A DNA stretch of 64,000 bases, from assembly GCA_018257865.1 (NCBI GenBank), contig JAEUBA010000024.1:248001-312000 (forward strand), given 5' to 3'. Positions within the stretch are counted from its first letter, which is position 1, and every line of letters starts with the position of its first letter. The translations under genes and the position numbers were made by a program. Below, in pieces: positions 42,566 to 56,000 of this stretch. The notes beneath the pieces are model-generated. The model saw nothing but the letters and a program-made list of their open reading frames with translations. It searched no databases and was not told where the DNA came from. Source of the DNA: Stereocaulon alpinum (taxonomy: Eukaryota > Ascomycota > Lecanoromycetes > Lecanorales > Stereocaulaceae).

Positions 42566-43684
42566 GTCTCGACAGCTAAGACGACCGTCTCTCTGAATGG
42601 GCTGAGAAATCGTCTAGGAACCGGCAGCAACAATCAAGTTGGGGGCTAGTCTTCAGCTTGTTCCACACCAAACCGTCAACGAGGGTGCCCTCAGTGCAGC
42701 AAAGTCGGTGGGAAGGCAAGGTCTGTGATCGAACAGGGTTCAATGTTCTTACAGCTAGATCTATGACGCGTGAGAAGACTTACAGTTACTTATTCGCTCG
42801 TATGCAAAGATACGATAGTACAGAGCATCCCAGTAGATGTGCCTTAAGCAATATTGCCATGCAATGTAGACGAAGATCCTTGGTCTCTGCATCTGGGCCA
42901 CAGCACATGGGAGACACGGGTGGAGAAGGGAGAGATTGCGCTTCGATGTCCCCCACTTGAACATCGCATATACTTTCGCGCTATGATCTCCCGCTGTCAG
43001 TTGCATCAAAGTACTACAAGCTTTCCTCCTTAGCTTATGCATGATAAGGTAGCTTGTCTCAAGTATCTTGTTGGGGACTTAGGCAGGGTCCTCTCAGGCT
43101 GTCGGCCACTATTTTATCGACTTCGGCCCTTATTTAGGGCCCGAACCCGTGCCGAACTAACCTTTATAAACCACTAGGGCAAGCCCTGAAGGGAAGAAGG
43201 AGTGTTGATTAGGGGTCCGAGTTATTGTCACCTCCCTCGCTACGACACTCACTCAAGTCATGCATATCCCGCATCAAGCCACCAACCACTGCGAGACACA
43301 GATGCGCATTGCGCCACCCCAGGTTTCCCAGGTTTCCCAGGTTTTGTTGCTAGCTAGAGTCCAACGTACTCAACTCGGCTATGCTCGGCCGAATATCATG
43401 ATTGCGAGACACCCTCTTTAGGACCTTGATTATGCCGCGTGACGTGAAATAAGAGATGGTCAATTCATTATACCCGCAACGCCTTGCTCGCTTATCTGAG
43501 CGGCTAGGCCTCAGGCATTCTCGCACTCACCATTTTTTGCTGCAACAGTAAAGTCTGCATTGGCCAGTAAACCTCACGCTGTCGAATACGTAAACTTGTG
43601 CGTCATCGATCCTGGCATAGAGAGATCTTCAATTGAAGCAGCAGAAGTTGACCACAATTCTGAGCATTTGCAGTATCTCTCACG
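42566..43684. other. Divergent promoter region, MFS / methyltransferase
   Basis: About 1.1 kb between two divergent cluster genes, so a likely shared control region. No gene seen. It contains a 9-bp tandem repeat (listed separately). Confidence 0.45.
43320..43345 (+). repeat. 9-bp tandem repeat (AGGTTTCCC)
   Basis: Two perfect copies and a partial third lie about 340 bp upstream of the methyltransferase start, in the divergent promoter region. Confidence 0.75.
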
Positions 43685-44938
43685 ATGACTTCCGTTGATA
43701 CAATGCCTCCACCGATGGTTCGCCTCGAGAGTCAGCCTGACGACTTGATGGGCTCTTCTGATGTCGCGGACGTTTCAGACCTTCTTCCAGGCCATACAAA
43801 TGGACTCGAGGATGAAGTGAAAATTCCAGCAACCAATGGACTCAAGAGCCATCCAGTGGTTACGACAGGAACAGAAAAAACCGGTGTGATGCCGCCCCTT
43901 CAGCCCGAAAGCAAGAAGAACAACAAAGGCGTTCCGTGGTAAGACCTGGACATACACCGCTCTTTTTGTCAAGCCATGACTGTTACGACTTCCTGTTGTT
44001 TTCTATCATTTCTCTGCCAGTAGTGCTGAGGTAGACAGGTATCACGCCTCACCGAACGATATCGATCCCGTGACTCGCGGTCTGCTCGAAAATTACAGCA
44101 AAATCCCCTCGGATCAAGTACAGCAGCACGTTATCGCAATTGTAAGTTTCCAAAGGTTACTCCTTGATGTTCTGCAACCGGATTGCAGTTGGCGCACTAG
44201 ATGGCTCTCTCCCTAGACAAGCATCGCTAAAACCGTCTTTTTCTCCCAAAACAGCGCGAAAAAGCCTGGGACGTCTACCCCTACCCCTGCATCGGCCAAT
44301 TCCTCTTCCTGAACCTAACCATAAACCTCTCCCCCTACTACCCGTCCCTCGTCTCCCGCCTCCGCGATCAAAATCAAACACTCCTCGACCTCGGCTGCTG
44401 CTTCGCCCAAGACGTCCGCAAACTCGTCTCTGATGGCGCCCCGAGTCAAAACATCTACGGCGCCGACCTCTATGGCGAGTTCATGGATCTAGGCTTTGAA
44501 CTCTTTCGCGACCGAAAGACGCTCAAAAGCACGTTTTTCCCGACTGATATACTAAACGAGCGGGATCTGCTGTTGAAGGGCTTGGATGGCGAGATGGATG
44601 TTGTTTATTTGGGGCTGTTTTTGCATCATTTTGATTTTGAGACTTGTGTCAAAGTTTGTACGCGCGTTACTAGGCTCCTGAAGCCCAAGCCGGGGAGTCT
44701 GGTTATGGGGGTCCAGGTGGGGAGTTTGGTGGGTGATACTAAACCCATTCCTATTCCTAGTGGTGGGATTTTGTGGAGGCATGATATTGCGAGTCTTGAA
44801 AGGGTTTGGGAGGAGGTTGGAGCGCTGACGGGGACGAAGTGGAAGGTTGAGGCTAGGTTGGAGAGGGGCAAAGGGTTCGGGGAGAAGTGGCAGCTTGAGG
44901 GGACGAGGAGGTTGGGGTTTGAGGTTTATAGGCTTTGA
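43685..44938 (+). CDS. SAM-dependent methyltransferase, AusD-like family
   Basis: Three exons (43685-43938, 44021-44141, 44255-44938) with introns of 82 and 113 nt give 352 residues. The first 85 residues are low-complexity. Residues 86 onward carry EVDRYHASPNDIDPVTRGLL, then the block REKAWDVYPYPCIGQFLFLN, motif I LLDLGCCFAQDVRKLVSDGA (about residue 166), NIYGADLYGEFMDLGFELFR, DVVYLGLFLHHF and a Trp/Glu-rich end. The W-DVYPYPC-G-F-FLNL and LDLGCCF-QD-RKL blocks are shared with methyltransferases of fungal meroterpenoid clusters (AusD, Trt5 type), some of which methylate carboxylates. Here a plausible substrate is the aromatic acid from the neighbouring PKS or its oxidised form, which is inference. 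Splice phases agree and the second acceptor (AAACAG) lies directly before the conserved REKAW block. Confidence 0.83.
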
Positions 44939-45676
44939 TGGTTCGGTTGTGTTGAGGAAGATGATATTTTTTTTTTTTGCTTGATTGCCTTGTTTGTGGT
45001 GTAGTATGGATATGGAGTTTGCTATGGGCGAACAATAGAAAATCTCGATTCAACATCATGAAAAGCGAAGCGAGCAGAGTCCATTGTGGTAGCATTGTTT
45101 CTGAGTACGTACCTCGAATCTTCCAGAGCGTGGGCGTAGCGGCATTCCCGCAATGTGGCGTTATTATGACGGACATGTGACGGACGGACGGGAGCATGCG
45201 TGCTTGTGGAGACGGGGACAGTCTCCCGTGTGCTCAGGGTTTCGGCTTCAATCGGCACGTGTGGGCTGTCTTGAGATTCGTGTGGGACTGGAGAGAAGTG
45301 TGGCAATACATGCGACAGAATTCGAGGGTGTTTGTTCCCTATTCGTCACAAATGCCGCTGAAGGTGGGCGGGTGGGTGAAGCCAACCGATCAGATTGGCA
45401 GTGTTCATGTACGAAACAGATGTTCCTGAGGAGGAGCAAAGGAACAAGGAACAGACATGGGCGATAATCCCCCTATGTCCTCAATCCGCCATGGATCGCC
45501 AACCACCAACTAAAATAGTGCGAAAAATGTGGAGAAATTGTATTTCGGCTAATCCGAGATCAGAACGGTGTTTCTTTTTCTAAGCCAAAAAGGGTTTTAC
45601 TAAGTCGAGCATCCTCTCTTGTGCATAACGGACACGGCTCCTTGGCTTCCTCGCACCCCATGTGTGCTACCTATTC
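44939..45676. other. Convergent intergenic region
   Basis: 3' regions of the methyltransferase and P450 genes, including a poly(T) run of about 12 near 44968. No coding signal I can support. Confidence 0.45.
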
Positions 45677-47437
45677 CTATCTTTTGACAAGCGACAACTT
45701 CACCATCAAAGGTTTCTTGTCCCACTGGATCCAGCTATTCTGGTCGTCCCAGTCTTCGCATTCGGGAGTGAGTTGCATGTCGAAGCTCCACAACATACGC
45801 GCTAGAATCAAGCGCATTTCAAGGTACGCAAGACTGGGTTTCCCGTATAATTAGTACTCTTCGTGCAAATGAGGCGAACAAAGTACTCACTTCCTGCCAA
45901 TGCAGCTACGTGGACCTATCGAGAAGGGCTGCGAAGCTTCTTTGATATCCGACGCGAATTTCGTGTCGCCAAGCCAGCGCTCAGGGGCGAAGACATTCGG
46001 GTCTGTAAAATTGGCGCTGGCGCGGTGAGCGGCGTGGGTGCTAAATTGCACATATGTCTATATGAGAAGATTAGCTAGTCCCGGAGGATGGGGGTCATAG
46101 CTTACTCCTCCAGGGACCCATTGGCCACAGATCTGAGCCCCTTGCCGTGGTGTAAGACGAGGAAGTCCCTCTGGGAAGGGCGGATACATTCGGAGCCCTT
46201 CGGAAACCATGGCCGCAAGGTATGGAAGTCGCTTGACGCTCTCAGGTACAATCTCATCTTCGGTTTTGAAAGCGCTGCGTATCTCTTCCACGGCCTTCTT
46301 CTGAGCCTCTCGGTGCTTGAGTAGCTCAAAGGTAATGCCAGCCAAGCCAGATGCTGTGCTCTCGCTACCGGCGAGGACAAGGAGCGTGGAATTTGCGTAG
46401 AGTTCTGGAAGTGCCATTGCTACCCCGTCCTTGCCCTTAATAATGTACGATAGGAAGTCTGGACGGTCTGCTTTGGAAGCAATGCGGCGGTCGACTTTGG
46501 CGACGTTCAGGGAGAAGACTTTGTCTTGCCGGGCTTTCATGGACTTTGGGATCATCAGTCTGACTAGCTTGTCAAGGGGAGCTAGCTGTTTGCTAGTTCG
46601 GTTTCGTAAGCGCGTTTCTTTTATTCGTTGCGGGGTGAGTCTACCTTGCTTACCTGATGTTGATGAACGCAAAAGTCTTAAACGCGTTGAACACAAGGGC
46701 GACCCATTCTGTAAAGCTAGCTGCTTCGAGGCAGTTGAACGGCTCGCCAAATGCGAGATCTCCAATCAAGTCGAAGGTAGTCCAGATGTACCATTCGAAC
46801 ATGTCAACAGGTTCTGAGCTTTTGGATGCTTCGACTCTCTCGCGCAATTTCCGGATCAACAGATCTGTGAAATGCTGGAGGATGTCCTGCTGTTCCGCAA
46901 GCGCCTTATCCGAGAAAGCGGGCAGGATCTTCCGGCGGACACTACTATGAGCGTCACCTTCGGAGGTCAAGATGGAATGAACGCCATTCGTAGCTGGCTG
47001 GAAGAATGCTGGATTCTTGCGAAACCCCTCGCCTGGTTGACGGTGGCCGTAGATGGTTTTCAAGGCTTCCGGGTTGATGTACGAGAGCTCGTTGGGCGCA
47101 ACACGAACAACAGGACCGTACTGCTCATGGAGCCTTTGGAAATTGGGCACAAGGGTTCCTGAGAACATCCATTTGAGATATGGAAGCCGAGAAGTTGTGA
47201 GGAATTTTGGGCCAGGGTAACCTTTCAAGGGATGAAGGTAAATATTGTAGAAGATGTTCCAAATGCAGTAAGTTGTGGTCTAGTTGCTTATGTGTCAGTT
47301 CTCGCAAAGGGAAGGCTGGCACATTTTGACGACGTAACAGTGGTTGAACTTACGAGGAGAGAAGCTAGAACTAGGCCAGCGAACACTCCACTAAGGGAGA
47401 AGTTGGAGAACAGTTCAATTGTGTCTAGGAGAGCCAT
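45677..47437 (-). CDS. Cytochrome P450 monooxygenase
   Basis: Five exons (47354-47437, 46654-47279, 46106-46592, 45891-46057, 45677-45833) with introns of 74, 61, 48 and 57 nt give 506 residues, all phases matching. An N-terminal membrane anchor (LSGVFAGLVLASLL joined to TTTYCIWNIFYNIYLHPL) is followed by KGYPGPKF, the proline hinge. Later come the I-helix LVLAGSESTASGL (oxygen-binding region), the K-helix EGLRMYPP (ExxR), FAPERWLG and the haem loop FSIGPRSCIGRNLAYLEMR with its Cys at about residue 450. It resembles ER-bound fungal P450s of the isotrichodermin hydroxylase-like group (CYP65-type), where cluster members hydroxylate or further oxidise the scaffold. It is divergent from the PKS gene across 2.6 kb and is the only oxygenase seen in the cluster. 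Subfamily and regiochemistry cannot be read from sequence. Confidence 0.9.
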
Positions 47438-50025
47438 GGTTCCCACGTATGTTGAGAATAACAATTGGAAAGTGCAATGGGGTCAATTGGTAGCCAGCAA
47501 AGTGGAGAGCGGTCAACCAGAGTCACTGAAGCAACTAGCTATGTGTAGATTTGGTGGGAACATTCCTCGCTGTGGTCCATAAACACTGTAGTGAGTCATA
47601 GCAAGTGTAGCGAGCACCGTGACGTCTTTGATTCTTGAATGGCCGTCAATCGAGATCCAAGTCACTGTGTCGATGTAAGCTTCGGCGCTTGGAAAGCTGA
47701 AGATGTATAATCTACATTCAGCCTTCCTATTAGAAAGTGGAGATCCGTCCATGCTCCAGAGCAACCACTGGCCCGATTTTGTTCGCGAACTGCAACATGT
47801 CCATGCATGAAAAAAGTGGGGCTGGTAGGATGGCAAGTATTTTCCGCCCGCTGTGAGACGCATAATCGATATCCCTATGCAAGATCTCAATGCGAGATTG
47901 ACAGTAAGGTGGTCAAGTCATCAGCGAAAGAAGGACAAGGCCCACTTTAATTCAAGGATCTCTGATTGACGCACATATCAGTGGTTCCTATCACAATCCC
48001 TGTAGTCGCAGATTATAATGTCTCGCCAATACAGTAGAGTGAGGATGATAAACTCACAGGAGAGGCGCGAGTTCAATCCAACAGGGCATTCCAACCCCAC
48101 GTACTCGTGATACCCGACGGGCTAAATGCAAGCTACATGTGTATCTGTCGGACTCGTGGAGCCAGATGGACGGGTCAATCACACACGGCCCTGGCGCAGC
48201 ATTCGTTATCCTTTTTCCGGACATACCCTGGATCACGACAGACCGTGACAGACAACGCCTTTCAGTGGCACATTGTCTACCTTAGCGACTCCAAGAAGCC
48301 CTCAGGGTCTCTGGAAAGAGAAATGTTCGTAATGAATATGCATACCCACCCTTCAGCTGATGCAATACCCTGCAAGAGAATCTTGCCTGCATGAATTAGC
48401 ATGAGGATCTGCATTATCACCAAATCTCCGACCCAGAAGGTGAATGGCCAAAGGAAGCAAATGCCGTGTGTTCTGTGCAGACACCTTCTACGCTACAAAT
48501 GACGTTGAGCTGGGCAGCCTTAGTGGTATTCTGAATCACACGACTAGTCCTGAAATAGGAAGATCAGCCTTAAAGGTATGTATGTACCTGAAGTACCGAC
48601 AGTACCCGCTCTTCCGCTTTTGTCGCCTCACTGCCACCCTTGTCATCGCTCCAACTCTTTTAGACGACTTACACTTTGAAAAAGGCCTAGAAACGTTTCA
48701 ATGCGCAGATTCAGATCAATGCGTTACAGACTGATGCATAATATCCAGGGATGATAAAGAGTCTTGGCGCTTTCGGTGCCGGCAGCGTGTCACGTTCCTT
48801 TGAAATGTCGGAGAAGCCTCCGGATGTGGAATAAACCTATCACTACTGGCATCGATATAATTCGCATTCAGTCTGAGGGGTTTGGTGGCACATGTACCTC
48901 GGTCCAAGTTTGCATTTTGCTCTTGCCAAAAAAGCATCCCTAGCGTCCAGCCTTGGTCTCAGAGCTTACATGTTACTCGAATTCGCTTTCAAAGCGCTCC
49001 ATCGGCCAGAAGTGTCCGACGTTTTTTCAGCATCTGGATAGTCATGGTAGAGTAAAGATCGAGCTCATCCGAGCACGTTCGAGCTGAGCTTGCATGTCTA
49101 TCAGCCACCGGTTCCAGTAGCGCCGCTTTAGTCATTTCCCAGAAACCCTCAACAAGCGTGCTATATACTATTATCCGCTAGTACGAGCTTCTAGGTCATG
49201 TACGATTTCCTATCATTCTAGGAGTGGGGGTTCCCGTGTTGCCTACATTACCCTTATTCTCGGGTACGGCATGATACTTGCGATTATGGAGGACGTACTG
49301 CCAAACAATGTTGTTTTGAATTGCTACATGGCCAGTACATTAGGTTATACTTCTTCCAGACTATGCTTATCGAAAACATTAAGTCATAAGATCTGCACCT
49401 TGAAGCAGGGTCTTGGGATGTGTTGCTTCGACCGAACACGTGCAACCGAACAATATTGTTTTGGGACGACATGAGGCCAGTGCGCTTTCCAAAGTTCCAA
49501 ATCCGTAAATTTTGGTATCTTGAAGCCGTGAGTGCAAGGTCTTGGAGCAGATCTTTGACTTTTGTCGCTTCTTTTCGATGTGATAGTCCATCCGAGTTGA
49601 CCATCCATGCAAGATCGACCTATGCCAAAACAAACTGCCGTTGAGAGAGTGCCTTCGATGCAAGATTAACTTTCAACGGAGAATTGACCTATGCATGATT
49701 GACTTCTATGCAGAAACGACGTTCATGTTCGTCTGTCCTGTTCAGGTAGACCGTCTGAATGTCCCCAACGAGAGCCTACATTACAGTGGCATTGATTATG
49801 CGGGATGATGTGGTATGTGATTGGACCGCCATAGAGGTACTGTACGGTACACCTCCATGACAGAGCTCTCCAAGCCTTCGGCTAGATAATCCCGCAAGGA
49901 AGGATTTATATGGCCCAAGTAACCTCCTTTCCAGGTGCTACAAGCGTCATTCAACCTGAGACGTTTTCATGCTTGAACTCAAGGGACATTCAACACTTTA
50001 TCTTTAGCAAAGCATCCTTTTACTC
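47438..50025. other. 2.6-kb divergent spacer between P450 and PKS
   Basis: No gene can be supported on either strand. Short frames at 47513-47890, 48054-48394 and 49271-49660 have no recognisable family. It must contain the P450 and PKS promoters and probably binding sites for a pathway regulator. I did not find a convincing repeated site by eye. Confidence 0.45.
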
Positions 50026-53000
50026 ATGGCGTCTAACCATGAGGAGCTACCTTCAATGGTAGTGTTCAGCCCGCAGAGCAAAGCCCCAAAAGAAGGATAC
50101 CTCGATGAGTTACGGTCATATCTATGCGGCAAGGCTGAACTTCGACCTTTGCTTGATGGTATCGAAAACCTTCCAAACACCTGGTCAATCTTTGCTCAAA
50201 GGAACTCCGACATTGCAGCTCTGACTCAAGGAATCCGGTACACACAGGCACTCTCAGACTGGGCCAAGCATGGAACTTCGTCAGGAATCTCGAACGTTAT
50301 GTCTGGGATCCTATCGTTGCCTCTCTTGACCATCATTCAGGTGGTCCAATACTTCCAATTCCTTGAAGTGAAAAAGCTCCGTCACAGCGACTTCATGGAG
50401 CGACTGAGGTGTAGGGGTGGAGTTCAAGGGTATTGTGGCGGCCTAATGCCTGCCATTGCCATCGCCTGCTCTGCGACAGAAGCTGAGGTTGTTACCAACG
50501 CTGTTAAAGCGATGGGTATTGCACTAGGTGTTGGCGCTTACGGGGAGCTTGGGGACGATGAGAACGTCCTAGGGCCAACTACAATAGTTGTCCGCCTCAA
50601 GCAGGAGGGCCAAGGTGGAGACATCATAAAGGACTTTCCTGACGTGAGCTGCTCGTTCCGCACCTACCAAACTCACTAACTTTGTTACAGGCGCATATAT
50701 CAGCTATCACGGACCCAAAGACCGTCAGCATTGTAGGGTCAGCCCCATCTTTGGCAGAGATACAAGCCCGAGTGAAGTCTAACGGCATGCAAACCCAAGC
50801 CATGCATCTGCGTGGGAAAGTGCATAATCCCGAAAACGCTAATCTAGCGCTGGAGCTTTGCATGCTTTGCGACGAGCATGAGGAACTCTCTTTGCCAAAC
50901 GCTTCACACTTGACGGCTCCTTTGAGATCTAACAAGACAGGGAAGAAGTTATTAGATGTCTCTCTTACTCATGAAGCGATCGAAACAATCCTGGCATCCT
51001 GCTGTCAATGGTACGACCTTCTCAAAGGGGTGTGCAAAGACTTGGAGAAAACAGGAACTCAATCACACCTTTTCGCATCGTTCGGCATTGGCGACTGCAT
51101 CCCTCTGACACCGTTTCATCAGGCAGGGCTACAGATTACCAAATTGGACGTTCTCTCCTTTGTCAAAGCCTTGATGCCGCCTGTTCTACCAATGTCCGGT
51201 CACAACCACCAATATGCTTATCCAACTGACGCTGTGGCTGTCGTCGGAATGGCGTGTCGCCTACCGGGTGCCAACAGCGTCGAAGAACTCTGGGATCTGA
51301 TCTCGTCCGGTGGTTCAACTGTTACCCCTGTCCCAGAAGATCGGATGGATATTGCAGGTAGCTTTCGAGCTATGCAAGATCCGAAGTGGGCTGCTAAGCA
51401 ACAATGGTGGGGCAATTTTATCTCTGATATTGCCGGATTTGACCACAGCTTCTTCCGCATGAGCCCTCGGGAAGCCGCATCGATGGATCCACAACAACGC
51501 ATTCTCCTCGAGACAGCATACCAAGCAATGGAGTCGAGTGGCTACCTTGGTTCGCATCGACGCGAGTCAGGTGATCCAGTGGGAGTATTCCTAGGAGCAA
51601 GTTTCGTCGAGTACCTGGACAATACTTCCTCAAACCCACCGACAGCATACACCTCCACTGGCACAATCAGGGCGTTTTTGAGCGGCAAGATAAGTTATTA
51701 CTTTGGCTGGACCGGTCCTTCTGAAATTCTCGACACAGCATGCTCGTCGTCTCTGGTTGCCATTAACAGGGCCTGCAAGGCGATTCAGAACGATGAGTGC
51801 CCCATGGCACTTGCTGGTGGCGTTAATCTAATTACTGGTATCCACAATTATTTGGATCTCGCAAAAGCAGGCTTCCTTAGTCCTAGTGGACAATGCAAGC
51901 CGTTTGATGGCGCTGCTGATGGCTACTGCCGTTCGGAAGGCGCGGGTCTCGTTGTTCTCAAGCGGTTGAGCCAGGCATTGACCGATGGGAATCAGATCCT
52001 TGGCGTCATCACGGGGGCTAGCACCAATCAAGGCGGTTTAAGTCCATCGCTCACAGTCCCGCACAGCGCTGCCCAGGTCAAATTGTACCAAAACATTCTT
52101 CATCAGGCGGGAATGAGACCGGAGCAAGTTTCTTATTGCGAGACTCATGGCACTGGCACTCAAGCAGGCGATCCTCTGGAGATTGAGAGTGTGCGGGAGG
52201 TTTTTGGTGGTCCTAAAAGACAGGATTCCATGCACATAGGCTCAATCAAAGGCAACATTGGTCACTGTGAGACTGCTGCAGGAGTCGCTGGCCTTCTCAA
52301 AGCGCTCGTCATGGTCAACAAAGCTGCAATACCGCCTCTAGCGAGTCACAAGAGCTTGAATCCGAAGATTGCCGCCCTCGAACCTGATAAGCTTGCTATT
52401 TCAAGTTGTCTTGAAGACTGGAGAGTCTCGCCGAGAGCTGCATTGGTAAACAGCTATGGCGCGGCCGGAAGTAATTCTGCTGTCCTACTATGCCAGGCCC
52501 CTGACATTGACAACGCACCTTTACACCGCGTAGCAACCACAGAGCATACCTATCCAATCATACTGAGCGCTGCATCGAAACCAAGTCTACTTTCGAATGC
52601 TGAAAACATAGCAAGCTATTTGAGGAAAGCAACTTCCAAGTGCACGATTGCCGATGTTGCGTTCACTCTCGTCAAACAACGTAAACGCCATCCGTTACAA
52701 TGGATAACAATGGAGTCAAGCATCGACGGCTTGGTCAAGTCCCTGGGGTCTTTGCAGGACCCCTCAAATGCTCCGCAGCCAAAGAAGGTGGTTATGACAT
52801 TTTCTGGCCAAAGTCGACAATCGATTGGGCTCAACAAAGAATGGTATGACTCTTTCCCTCTGTTCCGGCGCCATGTGAACGAATGCGACGACTTGCTGCA
52901 GCAGAGCGGATTTCCTTCCTGCAAGTCTGCAATGTTCGATAAGGAGCCTGCTCGGGATGTTGTGCCACTCCAGTGTGCGATGTTTGCTGTTCAGTACGCA

Positions 53001-56000
53001 TCTGCCTTGTCTTGGATCGATTGTGGACTTCAAGTAGAAGCTGTAATTGGCCACAGCTTCGGTGAGTTGACAGCTTTGGCAGTGTCGGGTACCCTTTCCC
53101 TCAAAGATGCTCTCAATCTTGTTGCTACCCGAGCTACATTGATGCAATCAAAATGGGGGCCTCACAAAGGGACCATGCTCTTGATCAGTGCGGCTACTGA
53201 GATGGTACGTAAAATCATTGCAGGAAACCGCGATGTCGAGATCGCTTGCCACAATGCACCAACAAGCCAAATTGTTGTAGGTACGCAAGCTGCTATCTCG
53301 GAGGTTGAAAAAGTTCTCGAAAACAATACGGAGTATCGCGGCATCCAGAGTCAGCGCCTCAATGTTACGCACGGCTTCCATTCTCAATTCACCGAGCCAT
53401 TACTCGAGAATCTTTCAGAGAGTGCCAGATCTCTAGTCTTCCATGAGCCGAAGATTTTGCTAGAGTGTTGCACTCTTGAAGAACTGAACCATGTGGGGCC
53501 TGATCACTTAGCACGACACACTCGGGAGCCTGTTTACTTCTACCACGCTGTACGCCGCCTCGAGCAGCGTCTTGGCACATGTCTGTGGCTTGAGGCTGGT
53601 TTCGACTCTCCGATTATACCAATGACCAAGAGGGCCGTTGAATTCCCAGAGAGACACACCTTTCTGGACATGAAGACTCCGAGTGGGACGAATCCCACTA
53701 AGATGCTCACTACCGCAACGATCAACCTTTGGCAAAACGGTGCTACATCCTCCTTCTGGGGCTTCCATCCCATAGAGACAACAAACATTAAACAGGTGTG
53801 GCTGCCACCGTACCAATTCGATCGGACCTCCCATTGGATGCCTTATACCGATCATGCTTTGGAGATGAGCAAAATCCAAGCCGTCATCAGCAATTCTGAA
53901 CCCTTGGTCGAATTATCAACTAAGCCACCGCGACTGGTTGAGCCTCGGACGAAGCCCAGTGAGAAAGGTGAATTCTCCATGAACACACAAGCGCGACGCT
54001 ATACCGAAATTGTTTCTGGTCATGCTGTTTTGAGTCGACCATTGTGTCCTGCAGCTATGTACATGGAATGCGCAATCATGGCCGCACAGTTGTCTATTGG
54101 CAACATCGTGGGCCAGGCGCCGTGGTTCGAGAATCTGACCTTTGAGGCTCCCCTCGGAATGGATCCTGACAACGACACCACAGTGGTCTTGAAGGATGAT
54201 GGTTCCAAAAGCAGATGGTCATTTGTCGCGAGGAGCACGAGTAGGAGCAACCCGAAACGCAAGCCAGTCTTGCACGCCAAAGGGGACTTCGGTTTCACTA
54301 CACAAACTCAAGTTCATCGATATGAGAGGCTTGTAACCGACCGCATGAGGCATTTGCAGCACTCTAAAAGCGAGACACTTAAGTCCAAGCGAGCTTATGG
54401 ACTTTTCTCCCGAATCGTTCGTTATGCAGAGCTATTGAAGGGAATTTCATCAATTACTCTAGGTGATTCAGAAGCATCTGCAATAATCGACGTACCGCTT
54501 GGCGCCAGCACCGAGGACAGCTCGGCAACAGGACTCTGTGATTGCGTGGCACTTGATGCCTTCATTCAAGTGGTCGGCTTATTGATCAACTCCGGTGATG
54601 ATTGTGCCGAAGATGAGGTTTTTGTTGCAACTGGTGTCGAGAACTTCTCAATGTCGTTGGCCTGCGACTTCGATCGCTGCAGAACTTGGCTTGTATTCGC
54701 CATGTTCACACCATCGGGTAATGGTAAAGCGATGGGAGATGTTTTCATCCTGACGAGGGACAATGTCCTGGTCATGACAATCATGGGTGTACAATTTACC
54801 AAGCTTCCGATTACAAGGCTGGAGAAGCTATTGGACTCGGCCAATCCCAAAGCTCACAATACGCCAATTTTGAAGTCAAGTCAGCAAGACTCCATCGTAT
54901 CGGCCAGCAGTAGCTCTAGTACGGAGCATAGCGATGACGACAGCGAGGACGATGGATCACGGTCTCCCAGCCACAGTGATACCTCCGTTGACAGCGAGTC
55001 AGAAGCGCCAGCGGACAACGGTGCTGCAAAGAAACTAAAGTCTCTCATTGCATCATATGTTGGGATCGCTGAAGACGCTATTTCCGATGATGCAAATATT
55101 GCGGATCTTGGAGTCGACTCTCTTGCTGCTACAGAACTAGCCGACGAGATCTCGAACGACTTCGCTAAGGAAATCGACGGCGGCGAGCTTCCCATGATGA
55201 CATTTGGTGAACTTTGTCGAATAGTGGCCCCGGAGATGGCTGCAAAGCCTGCAAAGGCGAAAAAGAAGATTCCCTACAAAGGTAAAGATGAAGCGACTGT
55301 TGTTGAGTCACACCCAGGTAAATCACAGAGTGAGATCAAGGACTTGAAGGCTGTGGTGGAGCCTTTGCCAAGATCGACTCCCATGTTATCAGATACCACC
55401 GTCGTCCGATCTGATCCTACCCAAGTCCTTCGCCAAATTGATACCATGTTTCAGTCATCTGCTGATACATTCGGCTTCACGGACTACTGGACAGCGGTCG
55501 CCCCAAAGCAGAATAAGTTAGTCCTGGCATATATTGGCGAGGAGTTCAGAAAGCTAGGACTCGATCTCTGGGCGGTTCAACCTGGAGCAACCCTTCCACA
55601 TATTGAGTACCTTCCAAAGCATGAAAAGGTTGTCCAGAGACTGTGGGATATTCTTGCTGATCATGGTATTGTCTACAATTATGACGCCGCAAAGGTGCGG
55701 TCCAGCAAACCTCTTCCGGACGCTCCTTCCACGGCTCTCCTCAATGAGCTCAACGCCTTGTTCCCAAATTTCGCCAATGAGAATCGGCTAATGTCTGTCA
55801 CGGCGCCTCATTTCGCGGATGGTTTGAGGGGAAAGACTGATCATATTAGTCTGCTGTTTGGGAGTCAACGTGGCCAGGAATGCCTGAATGACTTCTATAA
55901 CAATTCGCCTCAGTTGGCCGTGATGACCGATCACTTGCTCACTTTCTTTAAGCAGCTCCTGAAAGAAGCCCCACTTGAAGGTTCACTCCGAATCCTTGAG

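Noticed and set aside
49271..49663. Overlapping frames on both strands upstream of the PKS
   Set aside because: Mutually overlapping, no homology-like motifs. Treated as spacer.
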